Positions 35,120 through 44,041 of a stretch of DNA of 52,980 nt are shown piece after piece. The stretch's first letter is position 1. Every line of letters starts with the position of its first letter. The position numbers and the translations under genes are program-made. The notes beneath the pieces were generated by a model. That model saw only the letters and a program-made list of their open reading frames with translations. It was not told the origin of the DNA and did no database searches. Source of the DNA: CAZFCK01 sp964517355 (lineage in GTDB: Bacteria; Desulfobacterota; Desulfovibrionia; Desulfovibrionales; Desulfovibrionaceae); assembly GCA_964517355.1 (NCBI GenBank), contig CAZFCK010000005.1, forward strand, positions 1 through 52,980, in the 5' to 3' direction.

Positions 35120-35219
35120 CATTTTCGCCTTGAAGCAAGGCTTGCGTCTGAAACAACAGCCCATCGTTTCAGATAAACGCATACGAGCAGCTCAACCTTT
35201 TCAAGGTCGATGCGCCCTA
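35120..35219 (-). repeat. Intergenic repeat family A, copy 4 (three modules)
   Basis: On the minus strand: module 1 starts TAGGGCGCATC and has an ACCTTGAAAAGGT hairpin; module 2 is TCTGAAAC/GTTTCAGA (35147-35173); module 3 is GCCTTGCTTCAAGGC followed by GAAAATG (35120-35144). The TAG is the stop codon of the binding-protein gene. All three modules occur in the same order as in copy 2, with paired but different stem bases. Confidence 0.8.
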
Positions 35220-35999
35220 ATCCCCGTACAAATCGAAATCGAAGTACTTGTCATTGATGGCCTTATACATGCCGTTCTCGCGAATGGTCGTGATGGCCTT
35301 GTTCAGGGTTTCGCGCAGCTCGTCGTCGCCCTTGCGCACGGCGATGCCGATGCCTTCGCCGAACCACTTTTCTTCGGAAAAGGAGGGGCCGATAAATTCG
35401 TAGTCCTTGCCGTCCTCGGTGCCGAGGAAACCGCTCATCAACACGACCTGGTCGGCGAAGAGCAGGTCGACGCGACCGGCCAGCATGTCCATGTTGGCCT
35501 CTTCCTGATTTGCGTAGGGCCTGATGTCGAGCACGTCGCTGAAATTGTCGCGCAGGAAGTTGTCGGAAACCGTGGCGCGCTGCACGCCCACGGACAAGCC
35601 CTTGAGGCCTTCCTTGCTCACTTCGATGCCGGCGCCCTTCTTGGCCACGAAACGCGCGGGAGTCAGGTAGTACTTGTTGGAGAAATCAACCTTTTGCTTG
35701 CGCTCTTCGGAAATGGTCATGGAAGCGATGATGCAATCGATCTTTTTGGCCTGCAGCGCCGGGATCAGGCCGTCCCAGTCCACCACCACGTATTCGCATT
35801 CCAAATCCGCAACTTCGCACAATGCGTGGGCGATATCGATGTCAAAGCCCTCAAGCTCGCCCTTGTCGTTGATTTGACTGAACGGAGGGTAAGCGCCTTC
35901 CGTGCCCACGATAACCTTTTTCCCGGCCAGGGCGGAACCCGCCAGGGCCAACGTCAGCAGCGCAGCCATGCACAACGCGACGACCAGTACCTTCTTCAT
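35217..35999 (-). CDS. Periplasmic amino-acid-binding protein of an ABC importer
   Basis: 260 residues from the ATG at 35999, which has AAGGAG seven bases upstream and begins a signal peptide (KKVLVVALCMAALLTLALAGSALA). The mature protein is a family 3 solute-binding protein: GTEGAYPPFSQINDKGELEGF, IIASMTISEERKQKVDFSN (the Arg contacts the amino-acid carboxylate) and the hinge AKKGAGIEVSKEG. The substrate is likely polar or basic, but this is not decided by sequence. It follows the ATPase gene by 44 bases. Confidence 0.94.
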   Translation of the reverse strand: MKKVLVVALCMAALLTLALAGSALAGKKVIVGTEGAYPPFSQINDKGELEGFDIDIAHALCEVADLECEYVVVDWDGLIPALQAKKIDCIIASMTISEERKQKVDFSNKYYLTPARFVAKKGAGIEVSKEGLKGLSVGVQRATVSDNFLRDNFSDVLDIRPYANQEEANMDMLAGRVDLLFADQVVLMSGFLGTEDGKDYEFIGPSFSEEKWFGEGIGIAVRKGDDELRETLNKAITTIRENGMYKAINDKYFDFDLYGD

Positions 36000-36043
36000 C
36001 TCGTTTCTCCTTGAACTTGAAACTGTTAGGGAGTTTTCCGTTC

Positions 36044-36901
36044 TCAATAGACCGTATCCGCCAAGAATCGCGAGAGGAACTGACGGCAGACCTGGGAGTC
36101 GGGATTCTCAAAAACCTTCTCGGGCACCCCCTGCTCCTCAACACGCCCTTCATGCAGAAACATAACCAGCGAAGAAACATCCCGGGCGAAATCCATCTCA
36201 TGGGTGGCGATGATCATGGTGCGCCCCTCTTTGGCGAGATCGCCGATAACGCGCAGCACTTCGCCGACCATTTCCGGGTCAAGGGCCGACGTGGGCTCGT
36301 CGAAAAGAATCACCTCCGGGTTCATGGCCAGGGCGCGGGCAATGGCCACGCGCTGCTGCTGTCCGCCGGAAAGATGTGCCGGATAACTGTCGCGCTTGTC
36401 GCCGATGCCGACTTTTTGGAGCAGTGCCATGGCCTGCTCCACGCACTCCTTTTTGGGACGTCCCAAAACGTGTACCGGCGCCTCGATGACGTTTTCAAGC
36501 ACCGTCATGTGTTCCCAAAGATTGAATTGCTGGAAGACCATGCCCAGGCGCGTGCGGATGCGGTCCACCTGTTTGGCGTCGCTCGGCACGGATTGGCCGT
36601 GGCGGTTTTTACGCATCTTTATCAACTCGCCGCGCACGCTCACGGAACCGCTATCCGGCGTTTCCAGCAGATTGATGCAGCGCAGGAAGGTGCTTTTGCC
36701 CGAGCCGCTGGAGCCGATGAGCGCGATGACGTCGCCTTCGTTGGCCGTCAATGAAATGCCCTTCAATACTTCCAGGTTGCCGAAGCGCTTGTGGATATTC
36801 TGCACGACCAGGGCCGGCGCCGCTTGTCCGTTTTCAGCCGAACGGTCGGATGGGGTGGATTCCGTGTTTTCCGATCTTTCTGTGGCGCTTGCGTGCTGCA
36901 A
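36044..36901 (-). CDS. Amino-acid ABC transporter ATPase (GlnQ/HisP type)
   Basis: 285 residues. Walker A is GSSGSGKST, the signature is LSGGQQQRVAIARAL, Walker B is EVILFDEPTSALDP and the switch His is in TMIIATHEMDFA. The start appears to be TTG at 36901, with AGGGAG upstream, giving an unusual 28-residue Ser/Glu-rich N-terminal extension. No better internal start exists before the first strand. It is the first gene of the importer operon. Confidence 0.94.
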   Translation of the reverse strand: MQHASATERSENTESTPSDRSAENGQAAPALVVQNIHKRFGNLEVLKGISLTANEGDVIALIGSSGSGKSTFLRCINLLETPDSGSVSVRGELIKMRKNRHGQSVPSDAKQVDRIRTRLGMVFQQFNLWEHMTVLENVIEAPVHVLGRPKKECVEQAMALLQKVGIGDKRDSYPAHLSGGQQQRVAIARALAMNPEVILFDEPTSALDPEMVGEVLRVIGDLAKEGRTMIIATHEMDFARDVSSLVMFLHEGRVEEQGVPEKVFENPDSQVCRQFLSRFLADTVY

Positions 36902-36962
36902 GGTAGGGCTCCCTGGTTGATTGTGGCGAACGATTTTTTACCAAAATGCGTAAATCCCGGAA

Positions 36963-36992
36963 TTTGTAGTGTGTCTGACCTCGCTTTGTCAA
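36963..36992 (-). promoter_or_regulatory. Sigma70-type promoter of the amino-acid importer operon
   Basis: On the minus strand TTGACA (36987-36992) and TACAAA (36963-36968) are 18 bases apart. The predicted RNA start is about 55 bases before the ATPase start codon. The -35 box is perfect; the -10 box has two mismatches. Confidence 0.6.
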
Positions 36993-37157
36993 TAAAAAGC
37001 AAACGGCTCCATGAAAACGGCATATTGTCGACGGGATGTTTTTTCCTTTCGGCACGATGGAAAGCAGCGGCCGGTGCGCGTTGCGCCAATGAATACGCCG
37101 CGGCGCCCCCCTCACTGGGACACCGCGGCGATCATGGAGCGAACAACTTGAAAATAA

Positions 37158-37631
37158 CTATTTCGGCGGCTTTGTCTCGTTGTTCTCGTCCTCTTTTTCC
37201 TCTTCGACCATTTTGGCCGCGTCTTCGATATTGCCGTAGGAAGACATGCCGGCCGCGGCCATGGAGCTTTCGAGAGTTTTGGGCAAGCGCTTGATAAAAT
37301 CCCAAAACTTCTCCATTTCGCCCTTGTCGTAATACTCGGAATCCAGGGCCTCGGTGGCCTGCTGGACCTTTTCATCGCCGAATCCGGTCAACAGAACGGT
37401 TTTGACTTTGGGATTGTGTTCCTTGAGCTTGGTGATGCACACCAGACCATCCATGCCCGGCATCTTCAGGTCCACAATGGCGGCGTCGATATGTTTTTTC
37501 TTCGCCAATTCCACAGCTTCCTCCCCACTATAGGCAACAATGGGGTGGATGCCGCGCAATTCAAGCCGTTCCTTGAGAAAGTCGACAAATTCCCTCTCAT
37601 CATCGACAATCAACATTTTAATCTTACCCAC
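37158..37631 (-). CDS. Single-receiver response regulator
   Basis: 157 residues: a complete receiver domain with acidic pair Asp10-Asp11, phosphoacceptor Asp54 (AAIVDLKMPGMDG), Thr82 (LLTGFGD) and Lys103 (YYDKGE). It is followed by a helical stretch and a Lys/Glu-rich tail, with no DNA-binding domain. The GTG start has GGAGGT upstream. No histidine kinase is adjacent, so the partner is elsewhere. In contrast to the receiver at the window start, all catalytic residues are intact. Confidence 0.92.
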   Translation of the reverse strand: MGKIKMLIVDDEREFVDFLKERLELRGIHPIVAYSGEEAVELAKKKHIDAAIVDLKMPGMDGLVCITKLKEHNPKVKTVLLTGFGDEKVQQATEALDSEYYDKGEMEKFWDFIKRLPKTLESSMAAAGMSSYGNIEDAAKMVEEEKEDENNETKPPK

Positions 37632-37794
37632 AACACACCTCCAGGATTAAAATATACATTCCAAACCTCTTAGGCACTATCGAGGCCTGCAATGCGTGCT
37701 TGTTCCATTTTCATACAAGCTTTTTTTTTGAAACGAAAGCCCCAAATGCCCGCCTTGTTATCTCTGGGAACACGAAACACGCACCTCCGTTTCA

Positions 37795-38721
37795 TCAATA
37801 CCATACTTCGAGCTTTCCGCGTAGATCTTCGAGCGTGGAAATGCCGATTTTTTCCATGGCCTCGGGCAAGGCCCGCGCCACGCGAAAGGCCTGGTCCGGA
37901 CGGTGGAAATTGGCCGTGCCGATCTGTACGGCGTGGGCGCCCACCAGAATGAATTCCAGCACGTCCTCGGCGGTCACCACCCCGCCGACCCCGATCACGG
38001 GAATTTTCACGGCGCGCGCCACCTGATACACGCAGCGCAGGGCCACGGGCTTGATGGCCGCGCCGGACAGGCCGCCCACGACATTGGCAAGCCGGGGGCG
38101 CCTCGCCTCCAGATCCACGGCCATGCCCGTCAATGTGTTGATACAGCACAGCATGTGCGCGCCGCCATCCTCGCAGGCCTTGGCAATGGCCGTGATGTCG
38201 GTGACATTGGGACTCAATTTCATTATCACCGGCTTTCGCCCCGCATTTTTGCGCACCACTTCGCAGACCTTGCGAGCCGTGGAGGCATCTTGCCCGAACA
38301 GCGCCCCCCCCGCCGCCACATTGGGGCAGGAGATGTTCACTTCCAGGGCGGCCACGCCCTCCACCTCCGACAAACGCCTGGCCAGTTCGCCGAAGTCGGC
38401 CGCGCAACCGGCGTAGATATTCGCGACGACAGGCGTTTCTTTCCATGGCAAAAGAGGCAGCTTGTGCTCGACAAAGGCCTCCACGCCGATATTCTGCAAT
38501 CCGATGGCGTTGAGCATGCCGCAGGCGGTTTCCGCCACCCGGGGCATGGGATTGCCGGCGCGGGCCTCCAGGGAAAGCCCTTTGACCACTATTCCGCCGA
38601 GTTCGCGCAGATCGCCGTAGGGCATGAACTCCACACCATAGCCGAAGGTGCCGGACGCCGTGAGCACGGGATTGTCCAGCTTCAGCCCCGGCAATTTTAC
38701 TCGCGTATCAATCCCGCTCAT
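37795..38721 (-). CDS. pyrD: Dihydroorotate dehydrogenase B, catalytic subunit
   Basis: It oxidises dihydroorotate to orotate with NAD as final acceptor through PyrK. 308 residues, class 1B. The FMN/substrate region starts NPVLTASGTFGYG, the catalytic cysteine is in EVNISCPNV, and the phosphate-binding loops are VGGLSGAAIKP and VIGVGGVVTAEDVLEF. Its ATG overlaps the pyrK stop (TGATG), so the two subunits are coupled. Confidence 0.96.
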   Translation of the reverse strand: MSGIDTRVKLPGLKLDNPVLTASGTFGYGVEFMPYGDLRELGGIVVKGLSLEARAGNPMPRVAETACGMLNAIGLQNIGVEAFVEHKLPLLPWKETPVVANIYAGCAADFGELARRLSEVEGVAALEVNISCPNVAAGGALFGQDASTARKVCEVVRKNAGRKPVIMKLSPNVTDITAIAKACEDGGAHMLCCINTLTGMAVDLEARRPRLANVVGGLSGAAIKPVALRCVYQVARAVKIPVIGVGGVVTAEDVLEFILVGAHAVQIGTANFHRPDQAFRVARALPEAMEKIGISTLEDLRGKLEVWY

Positions 38722-39527
38722 CAGTCCAACTCCAGTTCATCCGCCCAGAACATCGGGCCTTGGCTGCACACGGGCACAGGCACAACACCCTGCTCCGTGA
38801 CGGTTTTGGTCACGCACCCCATGCACACGCCCACGCCGCAGGCCATGCGGTTTTCAAGGGAGAGCTGCGTACGCGCGCCAAGTTCCAGGGCCAGGGAGTG
38901 CACCGTGCGCAAAAAGGGCGTGGGTCCGCAGGCCAGCACCAAACCTTTGCCGGCATACTCCTGCATGCGCCTGCGCAGCAATTTCACAAAGGCGTCCAAA
39001 TCCGCCGCGTCGTGCTCCCGCAGGCTTTCCGCCGGTATCTGCTCCGCAAGCTGCTCGTAAGGATAACACCCCAGCGGGGGGCGGTGTCCGAAAACCAGAT
39101 GCAGCAGCTCGGGTCTGGGGTGGTGCAGGGCGTATCCCACAAACGGGGCGATGCCTATGCCCCCTGCCAGGAGCAGGGTGGGCGTATCCGACTCCATGGC
39201 AAAGCCCTTGCCCAGGGGCCCCCACAAGGTGACGCGATCCCCTTGCTCAAGTTCCGCCATTTTTGTAGTACCGCGTCCCACCACCTGGAAAAAAACGTTC
39301 AGGGACGCGTCATCCGTGCTGCAGATGGAGAACGGACGCCCCCAGGTGAATTCAGCGCCCCAGCTTTCGGGCCGCAGCATGACGAATTGGCCGGGCAGCC
39401 AGCCATCCCAGGCGGGGCGCTCCAACCGTAATAAATAATATTCGGGCCACCCCTCGCATTGACCGAAAGGCGCGCAATCAAATACTCTCAGGCTTCGGCA
39501 CTCGGGCCGGAAATGGAGAAGATCCAT
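38721..39527 (-). CDS. pyrK: Dihydroorotate dehydrogenase electron-transfer subunit
   Basis: 268 residues from the ATG at 39527. The FAD domain has WGRPFSICS, the NAD domain has LLLAGGIGIAPFVGYAL, and the C-terminal 2Fe-2S site has CGVGVCMGCVTKTV with the last cysteine in VPVCSQGP. It moves electrons from PyrD flavin to NAD. It diverges from the U32 gene across 95 bases. The ribosome-binding site is weak (GAGCGG), and an upstream start would add an unlikely extension. Confidence 0.94.
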   Translation of the reverse strand: MDLLHFRPECRSLRVFDCAPFGQCEGWPEYYLLRLERPAWDGWLPGQFVMLRPESWGAEFTWGRPFSICSTDDASLNVFFQVVGRGTTKMAELEQGDRVTLWGPLGKGFAMESDTPTLLLAGGIGIAPFVGYALHHPRPELLHLVFGHRPPLGCYPYEQLAEQIPAESLREHDAADLDAFVKLLRRRMQEYAGKGLVLACGPTPFLRTVHSLALELGARTQLSLENRMACGVGVCMGCVTKTVTEQGVVPVPVCSQGPMFWADELELD

Positions 39528-39622
39528 GATGTTCCGCTCGCCGATTATCACCTCGCGTGGCCGCGAGGATAAAAGTTTCCGGGGTTTCACGCCCTTGTAC
39601 ACTCTCCAAGGAGAAAAAACGT

Positions 39623-41629
39623 ATGTCCATTCAGGCAGTACCTGAAATCCTGGCACCGGCCGGAGACGTTCATTGTCTCCTGGCGGCGCTGGCCGCCGGG
39701 GCCGACGCCGTCTACGTCGGACTCAAACACTTTTCCGCAAGAATGCAAGCGGAAAACTTTTCCGTCAAGGATTTAGCGCGTTGCGCGCAGCTCGCCGCCA
39801 CAAAAAACGCCAGACTTTATGTCGCGCTGAACACGCTGCTCAAGCCCGGCGACCTGGACGCCGCGGGCAGGCTCATCCGCAGACTCGAGCAAAGCGTCAA
39901 GCCGCACGGCCTCATCGTGCAGGACCTCGCCTGCCTGGAACTCGCGCGGCAAACCGGGTTCACTGGCGAACTGCACCTTTCCACACTGGCCAACGTCAGC
40001 CACCAGGCGGGGCTGGCCATGGCCGCCCGCGCGGGCGCAGCCCGCGTCGTACTGCCGCGCGAACTGAACATCGACGAAATCAAGGACATGGACGCCGCTT
40101 GTCCGCAAGATTTCCCGGATTTCGGTCTCGAGGTCTTCATCCATGGCGCGCTCTGCTTCTGCGTCTCGGGCCGCTGCTATTGGAGCAGCTATCTCGGGGG
40201 CAAAAGCGGTTTGCGCGGCCGCTGCGTCCAGCCCTGCCGTCGCGTGTATACGCAAAAAGGACGCAAGGCCAGATTCTTTTCCTGCCAGGACCTGAGCCTC
40301 GACGTGCTGGTCAAGTCCCTGCGCAACACGCCCCGCGTTCGAGCCTGGAAAATCGAGGGCCGCAAAAAAACGCCCCATTACGTCTATTACACCGTAACGG
40401 CATATAAAATGCTGCGCGACCAGGGAGACGACCCCGATACGCGCAAGGCGGCGGAAGACATCCTGCAACAAGCCCTGGGCAGGCCGTCCACCCACTACAC
40501 CTTTCTGCCGCAACGCCCCCACTCTCCTGTGAACGCCGCCCCCCCGGATGCGCCGGACAGCGGTTCCGGACTCTTTGTGGGGCGCGTGAGCCTCGCGCCA
40601 GACGGCAAAGCCTTGCTCAAGCCCCGCATCCCGCTCCTGAAGCAGGACTTGTTGCGCGTTGGCCACGAGGACGAATCCTGGCATCAGACCCTGCCCCTGC
40701 GCAAAGGCGTTCCCAAAGGGGGGCGTTTGGACATCTTTGCCAAAGGCAAAAAGATTCCCCAAAAAGGCACGCCGGTCTTCCTCATAGACAGAAGGGAGCC
40801 GCCCTTGATCCAGCGGATCAACGCGCTCAAGGAGCGCCTGGAAGCCATCGAGATTCCGGAAGCCGCGTCGCAGCCCCAGGATTTCGCCGCGGTCATGCCG
40901 CCGCCTGTGGCCAACCGCCCCAAACAAATGCAGATGCACGTGCTGCGCTCCCTGCCCAAAGGCAAGGCGGGCAAAAGCGCCCAGGAAACCGGCATCTGGC
41001 TGCACGAGGCGACCCTGCAGGGGGTCTCGCGCACCCTGCAGCCGAAAATGTGGTGGTGGCTGCCTCCCGTGCTCTGGCCCTGCGAAGAACGCAGTACCCG
41101 GGCCATGTTGGAGCGGCTTGTGGCCAACGGCGCGCGCCGTTTCGTCTGCAATCAGCCCTGGCAGGCCGCGCTCTTTCCCCAGACGCAGGATCTCCAGCTC
41201 ATAGCCGGCCCCTTCTGCAACGCGGCCAACGCCCTGGCCCTGCAGGAACTGGCGCGCATGGGCTTCTCCCAGGCCATAGTCAGCCCGGAACTGGAGGCGG
41301 ATTCGCTCCTGGCCCTGCCCGCCGCCAGCCCGATTCCTCTGGGCATCGTGCTGGCCGGAGAATGGCCCGTGGGAGTGACGCGCATCGAACCCCAAGCCCT
41401 GACGCCTTTGACGCCTTTCTTCAGCCCCATGAAAGAGAGCTTCTGGTCCCGCAAGTACGGCCGCACCGTGTGGCTCTTTCCCGGCTGGCCGCTGGACCTG
41501 TCAAAACACCGCAAAGCCTTGCAGGAGGCGGGGTACACCTTGTTCGTCACCTTGCACGAACGCCGCCCCAAAGAATTGTACGAACCCGCGCGCACCAGCG
41601 GATTCAACTGGGATCTACAACTGCTCTGA
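39623..41629 (+). CDS. Large U32-family protein (RlhA/YdcP-like)
   Basis: 668 residues from the ATG at 39623 with AAGGAG nine bases upstream. The N-terminal U32 domain starts EILAPAGDVHCLLAAL and carries the family signature EVFIHGALCFCVSGRCYWSS. Cysteines 178, 180, 185, 201 and 205 are candidates for an Fe-S cluster. The length and the C-terminal half resemble E. coli RlhA, a 23S rRNA cytidine hydroxylase, rather than short TrhP-type proteins. The family was named as peptidases, but RNA hydroxylation is the established role of several members. It stands alone on the plus strand. Confidence 0.88.
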   Translation: MSIQAVPEILAPAGDVHCLLAALAAGADAVYVGLKHFSARMQAENFSVKDLARCAQLAATKNARLYVALNTLLKPGDLDAAGRLIRRLEQSVKPHGLIVQDLACLELARQTGFTGELHLSTLANVSHQAGLAMAARAGAARVVLPRELNIDEIKDMDAACPQDFPDFGLEVFIHGALCFCVSGRCYWSSYLGGKSGLRGRCVQPCRRVYTQKGRKARFFSCQDLSLDVLVKSLRNTPRVRAWKIEGRKKTPHYVYYTVTAYKMLRDQGDDPDTRKAAEDILQQALGRPSTHYTFLPQRPHSPVNAAPPDAPDSGSGLFVGRVSLAPDGKALLKPRIPLLKQDLLRVGHEDESWHQTLPLRKGVPKGGRLDIFAKGKKIPQKGTPVFLIDRREPPLIQRINALKERLEAIEIPEAASQPQDFAAVMPPPVANRPKQMQMHVLRSLPKGKAGKSAQETGIWLHEATLQGVSRTLQPKMWWWLPPVLWPCEERSTRAMLERLVANGARRFVCNQPWQAALFPQTQDLQLIAGPFCNAANALALQELARMGFSQAIVSPELEADSLLALPAASPIPLGIVLAGEWPVGVTRIEPQALTPLTPFFSPMKESFWSRKYGRTVWLFPGWPLDLSKHRKALQEAGYTLFVTLHERRPKELYEPARTSGFNWDLQLL

Positions 41630-42105
41630 TCGACGACATGAAAAGACCAGGCTGTGTTTTTAAATTCGCTATAAAAAGAAAATGCGAGAGGGGAAGAACC
41701 TCTTTCAAGAACTTCAGCCCTTGGGCGCGGTTGTTTCGCGCCTTAGGGATGAAGATAGCAGCGCTGGTTTTCCCCTAGGAAAAACAAGTCGTTCCCACAT
41801 TGCGGAGTTAAGGACATAGCCACATTTTTAAATTCGACTTTCTGAGGAGAGCGCATGCTATAACATTTTGTATTTGATTAAAAAATAAACACAAGATTGT
41901 CGTTTTTTCCGGTGTCCAGGGGCCTCCCCTGGTCGTCGTGCGGGCGCGAAAGTCCGCGACTTTATTGTTTTTTTCTTTATGTCCGAAAGTCGTATTTTTA
42001 AAAAATTATAATCTATCAACTTGATTTTTCTATTTTTTTCAGAATGATCTTTCTGAATCGTTACATTTTAGAAACAAGCCCTCGGGCGTGCCTTTCGCAA
42101 TCCGT
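41630..42105. other. AT-rich convergent intergenic region
   Basis: 476 bases between the U32 gene and the TMTC-like gene, both ending here. From about 41800 on it is clearly more AT-rich than its surroundings. TTTTTAAATTCG is repeated near 41656 and 41824. There is a CCAGGGG/CCCCTGG hairpin (41916-41932), a plus-strand terminator (41935-41974), a TTCAGAA/TTCTGAA hairpin near 42040-42058 and a small GCCC/GGGC hairpin beside the TMTC-like stop. No coding frame is supported. Confidence 0.6.
41935..41974 (+). terminator. Intrinsic terminator 300 bases past the U32 gene
   Basis: GTCG-CGGGC pairs with GTCCG-CGAC with a two-base bulge and a GCGAAA loop, then TTTATTGTTTTTTT. It is far from the U32 stop, so it may end a long 3' UTR or a small RNA starting in the AT-rich stretch. 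Confidence 0.65.
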
Positions 42106-43731
42106 TTATTCCTTGCGTGTCTTTTTATCCAGATAGTCCAGATTGCTTTGGGCATCGTAAAAACCGGGCTCCAGTTCCAGCGAAGTCTGCAACGCCTCGC
42201 GCGCTTCCCGTTCGCGCCCCAAATGTACGAGCACCACCGCCAAATTGTTCCAGGTGCGCGCGGAGCGCGGCATCAAACGCAGGGCCTTCCGCAACTGGGT
42301 TTCAGCCTCTTGAAAGCGTCCCTGCCCGCCTAGAGCTTCGGCCAGAAGGTTCATTGTCTCCATGTTGTAGGGGCTCAACTCCATGGACGTGCGCAAATGT
42401 TGTTCAGCTGCGGCAAATTCCCCGCGCTCAATGAAAATGGCGGCCAGGTTCGTATGGGCCACGAACGAGGCGGGATTGTGTTCCAGGATGTCGGTGTACA
42501 GGGAAAACGTGGAAGTGTAGGGCAACGTGCGGTCCCAGGTGATCAAGGCCAACGGCAGCAACAGAAAGGCGACCAATACGGCCGGGGCGCATAACTTCCT
42601 GGCGTATCGCCGGTAAATCATTGCCAACACGCCTGAAAACAGCGCGAAGACGCCGATGATGGCCAGATAATGCAGATGATGCCACACATAGCTGTAGCGC
42701 ATGAAATAGCCGTTGACCACGCCCAGAAACGGGAACATGGTCCCTGTGTAGAACAATACGGCGGTTAGAGGTCCGCGCCCGATTTTCCCACGCAGGAGAA
42801 AAAGCGTGAGCATTACGGCCAGGGCTGCGAAGGGGTAGCCGTACTGCACCCAGTCCCGGGGGTCGATTTCCCAACGCGGGTAAGTCATGATGATACCCAC
42901 CGGCGCCAATACCTTACCGATGTAGAACCACCATGCCCGCCCCACAATGATCAGGCGTTGCGCCTCGCTCAGCGCCCAGGGAAAACCCTCCGTGCCCATA
43001 CTTATTTCAAGGGACACGGCCAAGAGTCCGAACGCCAGGCTGCAGCCGAAAAAAGGCGCCGTCAACAGCACATGGCGCAGGGTGACGCGCCCCCTTTTCC
43101 ACCAGATTACGAGCAGCAGAGCCGCGGGAAACGTGACTGTGCTGGTTTTGGCGGTCAGGGCGCAAAGGAACAGAACCATTCCCAAGACATATTGTTTTTT
43201 GTCCAAAGGAGCCGCGTCGTCCTGATCAAGCCCGAAGCTTTTGATCATGCAGTAAAACGCCGCCAAATAAAAAATGCCGGAAAGGATGGCCGTACATTCC
43301 GTGACCCAGGCCACGGCCTCGATCATCACGGGATGCACGGCGAAAAGCGCCGCCGCGAGAAAAGCGCCGGGCGCGCGCAGCAGGCGCAAACAGCGCCAGA
43401 CCAGCAGCGAGGCGAGGGCGTGCCCCGCCATGTTCAGGAAATGATAGCCCAGGGGATCGAAGCCCCAGAGTTTGTGCTGCACCCAGAAAAAAGTGAGCGA
43501 GAGCGGGTAGTATTGCCGGAACGAGCCGATGTCGAACCAGATGCGCCGCAGCCCGTCCAGGGTCAGGAGCAGGCCGTTGGCGGTGACGTTGGTGTCGTCG
43601 TCCCAGATGAAACCGGCGTTGAGCGCCGGGAAAAACGCTACGAACACCAGCAACGCCAAAATGCTCCCCCCGACGAACAAGGAGAGTTCACCTCCCTTTT
43701 CCTGGCCAATGGACGCGAGATTTGAGCGCAT
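42106..43731 (-). CDS. TMTC-like membrane glycosyltransferase with TPR tail
   Basis: 541 residues. About eleven membrane helices (to about 415) make a GT-C fold; the first periplasmic loop has the acidic motif IWDDDTNV expected at the catalytic site of PMT/TMTC-type enzymes that use lipid-linked sugars. Three TPR units follow (about 430-535: LAAIFIERGEFAAAEQHL, LAEALGGQGRFQEAETQL, LAVVLVHLGREREAREAL). The build matches eukaryotic TMTC O-mannosyltransferases and bacterial TPR membrane proteins of unknown substrate. It probably adds sugar to an exported protein or glycan. It is convergent with U32, and a repeat-rich gap separates it from FkbM. Confidence 0.87.
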   Translation of the reverse strand: MRSNLASIGQEKGGELSLFVGGSILALLVFVAFFPALNAGFIWDDDTNVTANGLLLTLDGLRRIWFDIGSFRQYYPLSLTFFWVQHKLWGFDPLGYHFLNMAGHALASLLVWRCLRLLRAPGAFLAAALFAVHPVMIEAVAWVTECTAILSGIFYLAAFYCMIKSFGLDQDDAAPLDKKQYVLGMVLFLCALTAKTSTVTFPAALLLVIWWKRGRVTLRHVLLTAPFFGCSLAFGLLAVSLEISMGTEGFPWALSEAQRLIIVGRAWWFYIGKVLAPVGIIMTYPRWEIDPRDWVQYGYPFAALAVMLTLFLLRGKIGRGPLTAVLFYTGTMFPFLGVVNGYFMRYSYVWHHLHYLAIIGVFALFSGVLAMIYRRYARKLCAPAVLVAFLLLPLALITWDRTLPYTSTFSLYTDILEHNPASFVAHTNLAAIFIERGEFAAAEQHLRTSMELSPYNMETMNLLAEALGGQGRFQEAETQLRKALRLMPRSARTWNNLAVVLVHLGREREAREALQTSLELEPGFYDAQSNLDYLDKKTRKE

Positions 43732-43793
43732 GGTTCCGCAACCCCGGTTAGAAGTTGTTCCACTCGAGCGAAGAAACTTTCAAATGGAATATT

Positions 43794-43852
43794 GTGGGGC
43801 TCCGCCCCAAACCCCGCCAGGGGGGAACGCCCCCCCCCGGACCTGCGAATAG
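43794..43852 (+). repeat. Intergenic repeat family C, copy 2
   Basis: TGTGGGGCTCCGCCCCA, AACCCCGCCAGGGGGG, AACGCCCCCCCCC, GGACCTGCGAATA. It has the same order of parts as the copy at 33416. GGGGC/GCCCC and AGGGGGG/CCCCCC arms form two hairpins. It lies 44 bases before a family B copy. Confidence 0.7.
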
Positions 43853-43895
43853 CTGATTAAAATTGCTGATATCTTAGCATGTCATACCGATAAAG

Positions 43896-43960
43896 AATTG
43901 GGGATTCTCAAGAACCTTTTATTAAAAGGTTCTTGAGCGCCGGAAGCATACCCGTATGAA
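43896..43960 (+). repeat. Intergenic hairpin repeat, family B copy 3
   Basis: ATTGGGGATT, a CTCAAGAACCTTTT/AAAAGGTTCTTGAG hairpin (43907-43937), GCGCCGGAAGCAT, ACCCGTATGAAA. The outer CTCAAG/CTTGAG pairs differ from copies 1 and 2 while staying complementary. Confidence 0.75.
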
Positions 43961-44041
43961 AAAAGCAACGTTCCACCTGCCGGAGAAGACGTTCCGCCGG
44001 GGGCATTGCGCGCGTTTTTCCCCGGAACGACGAGAAGCGCA

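Noticed and set aside
39773..41395. 540-codon open frame on the minus strand opposite the U32 gene
   Set aside because: The plus-strand U32 gene has a signature motif and a good ribosome-binding site; the antisense frame has neither.
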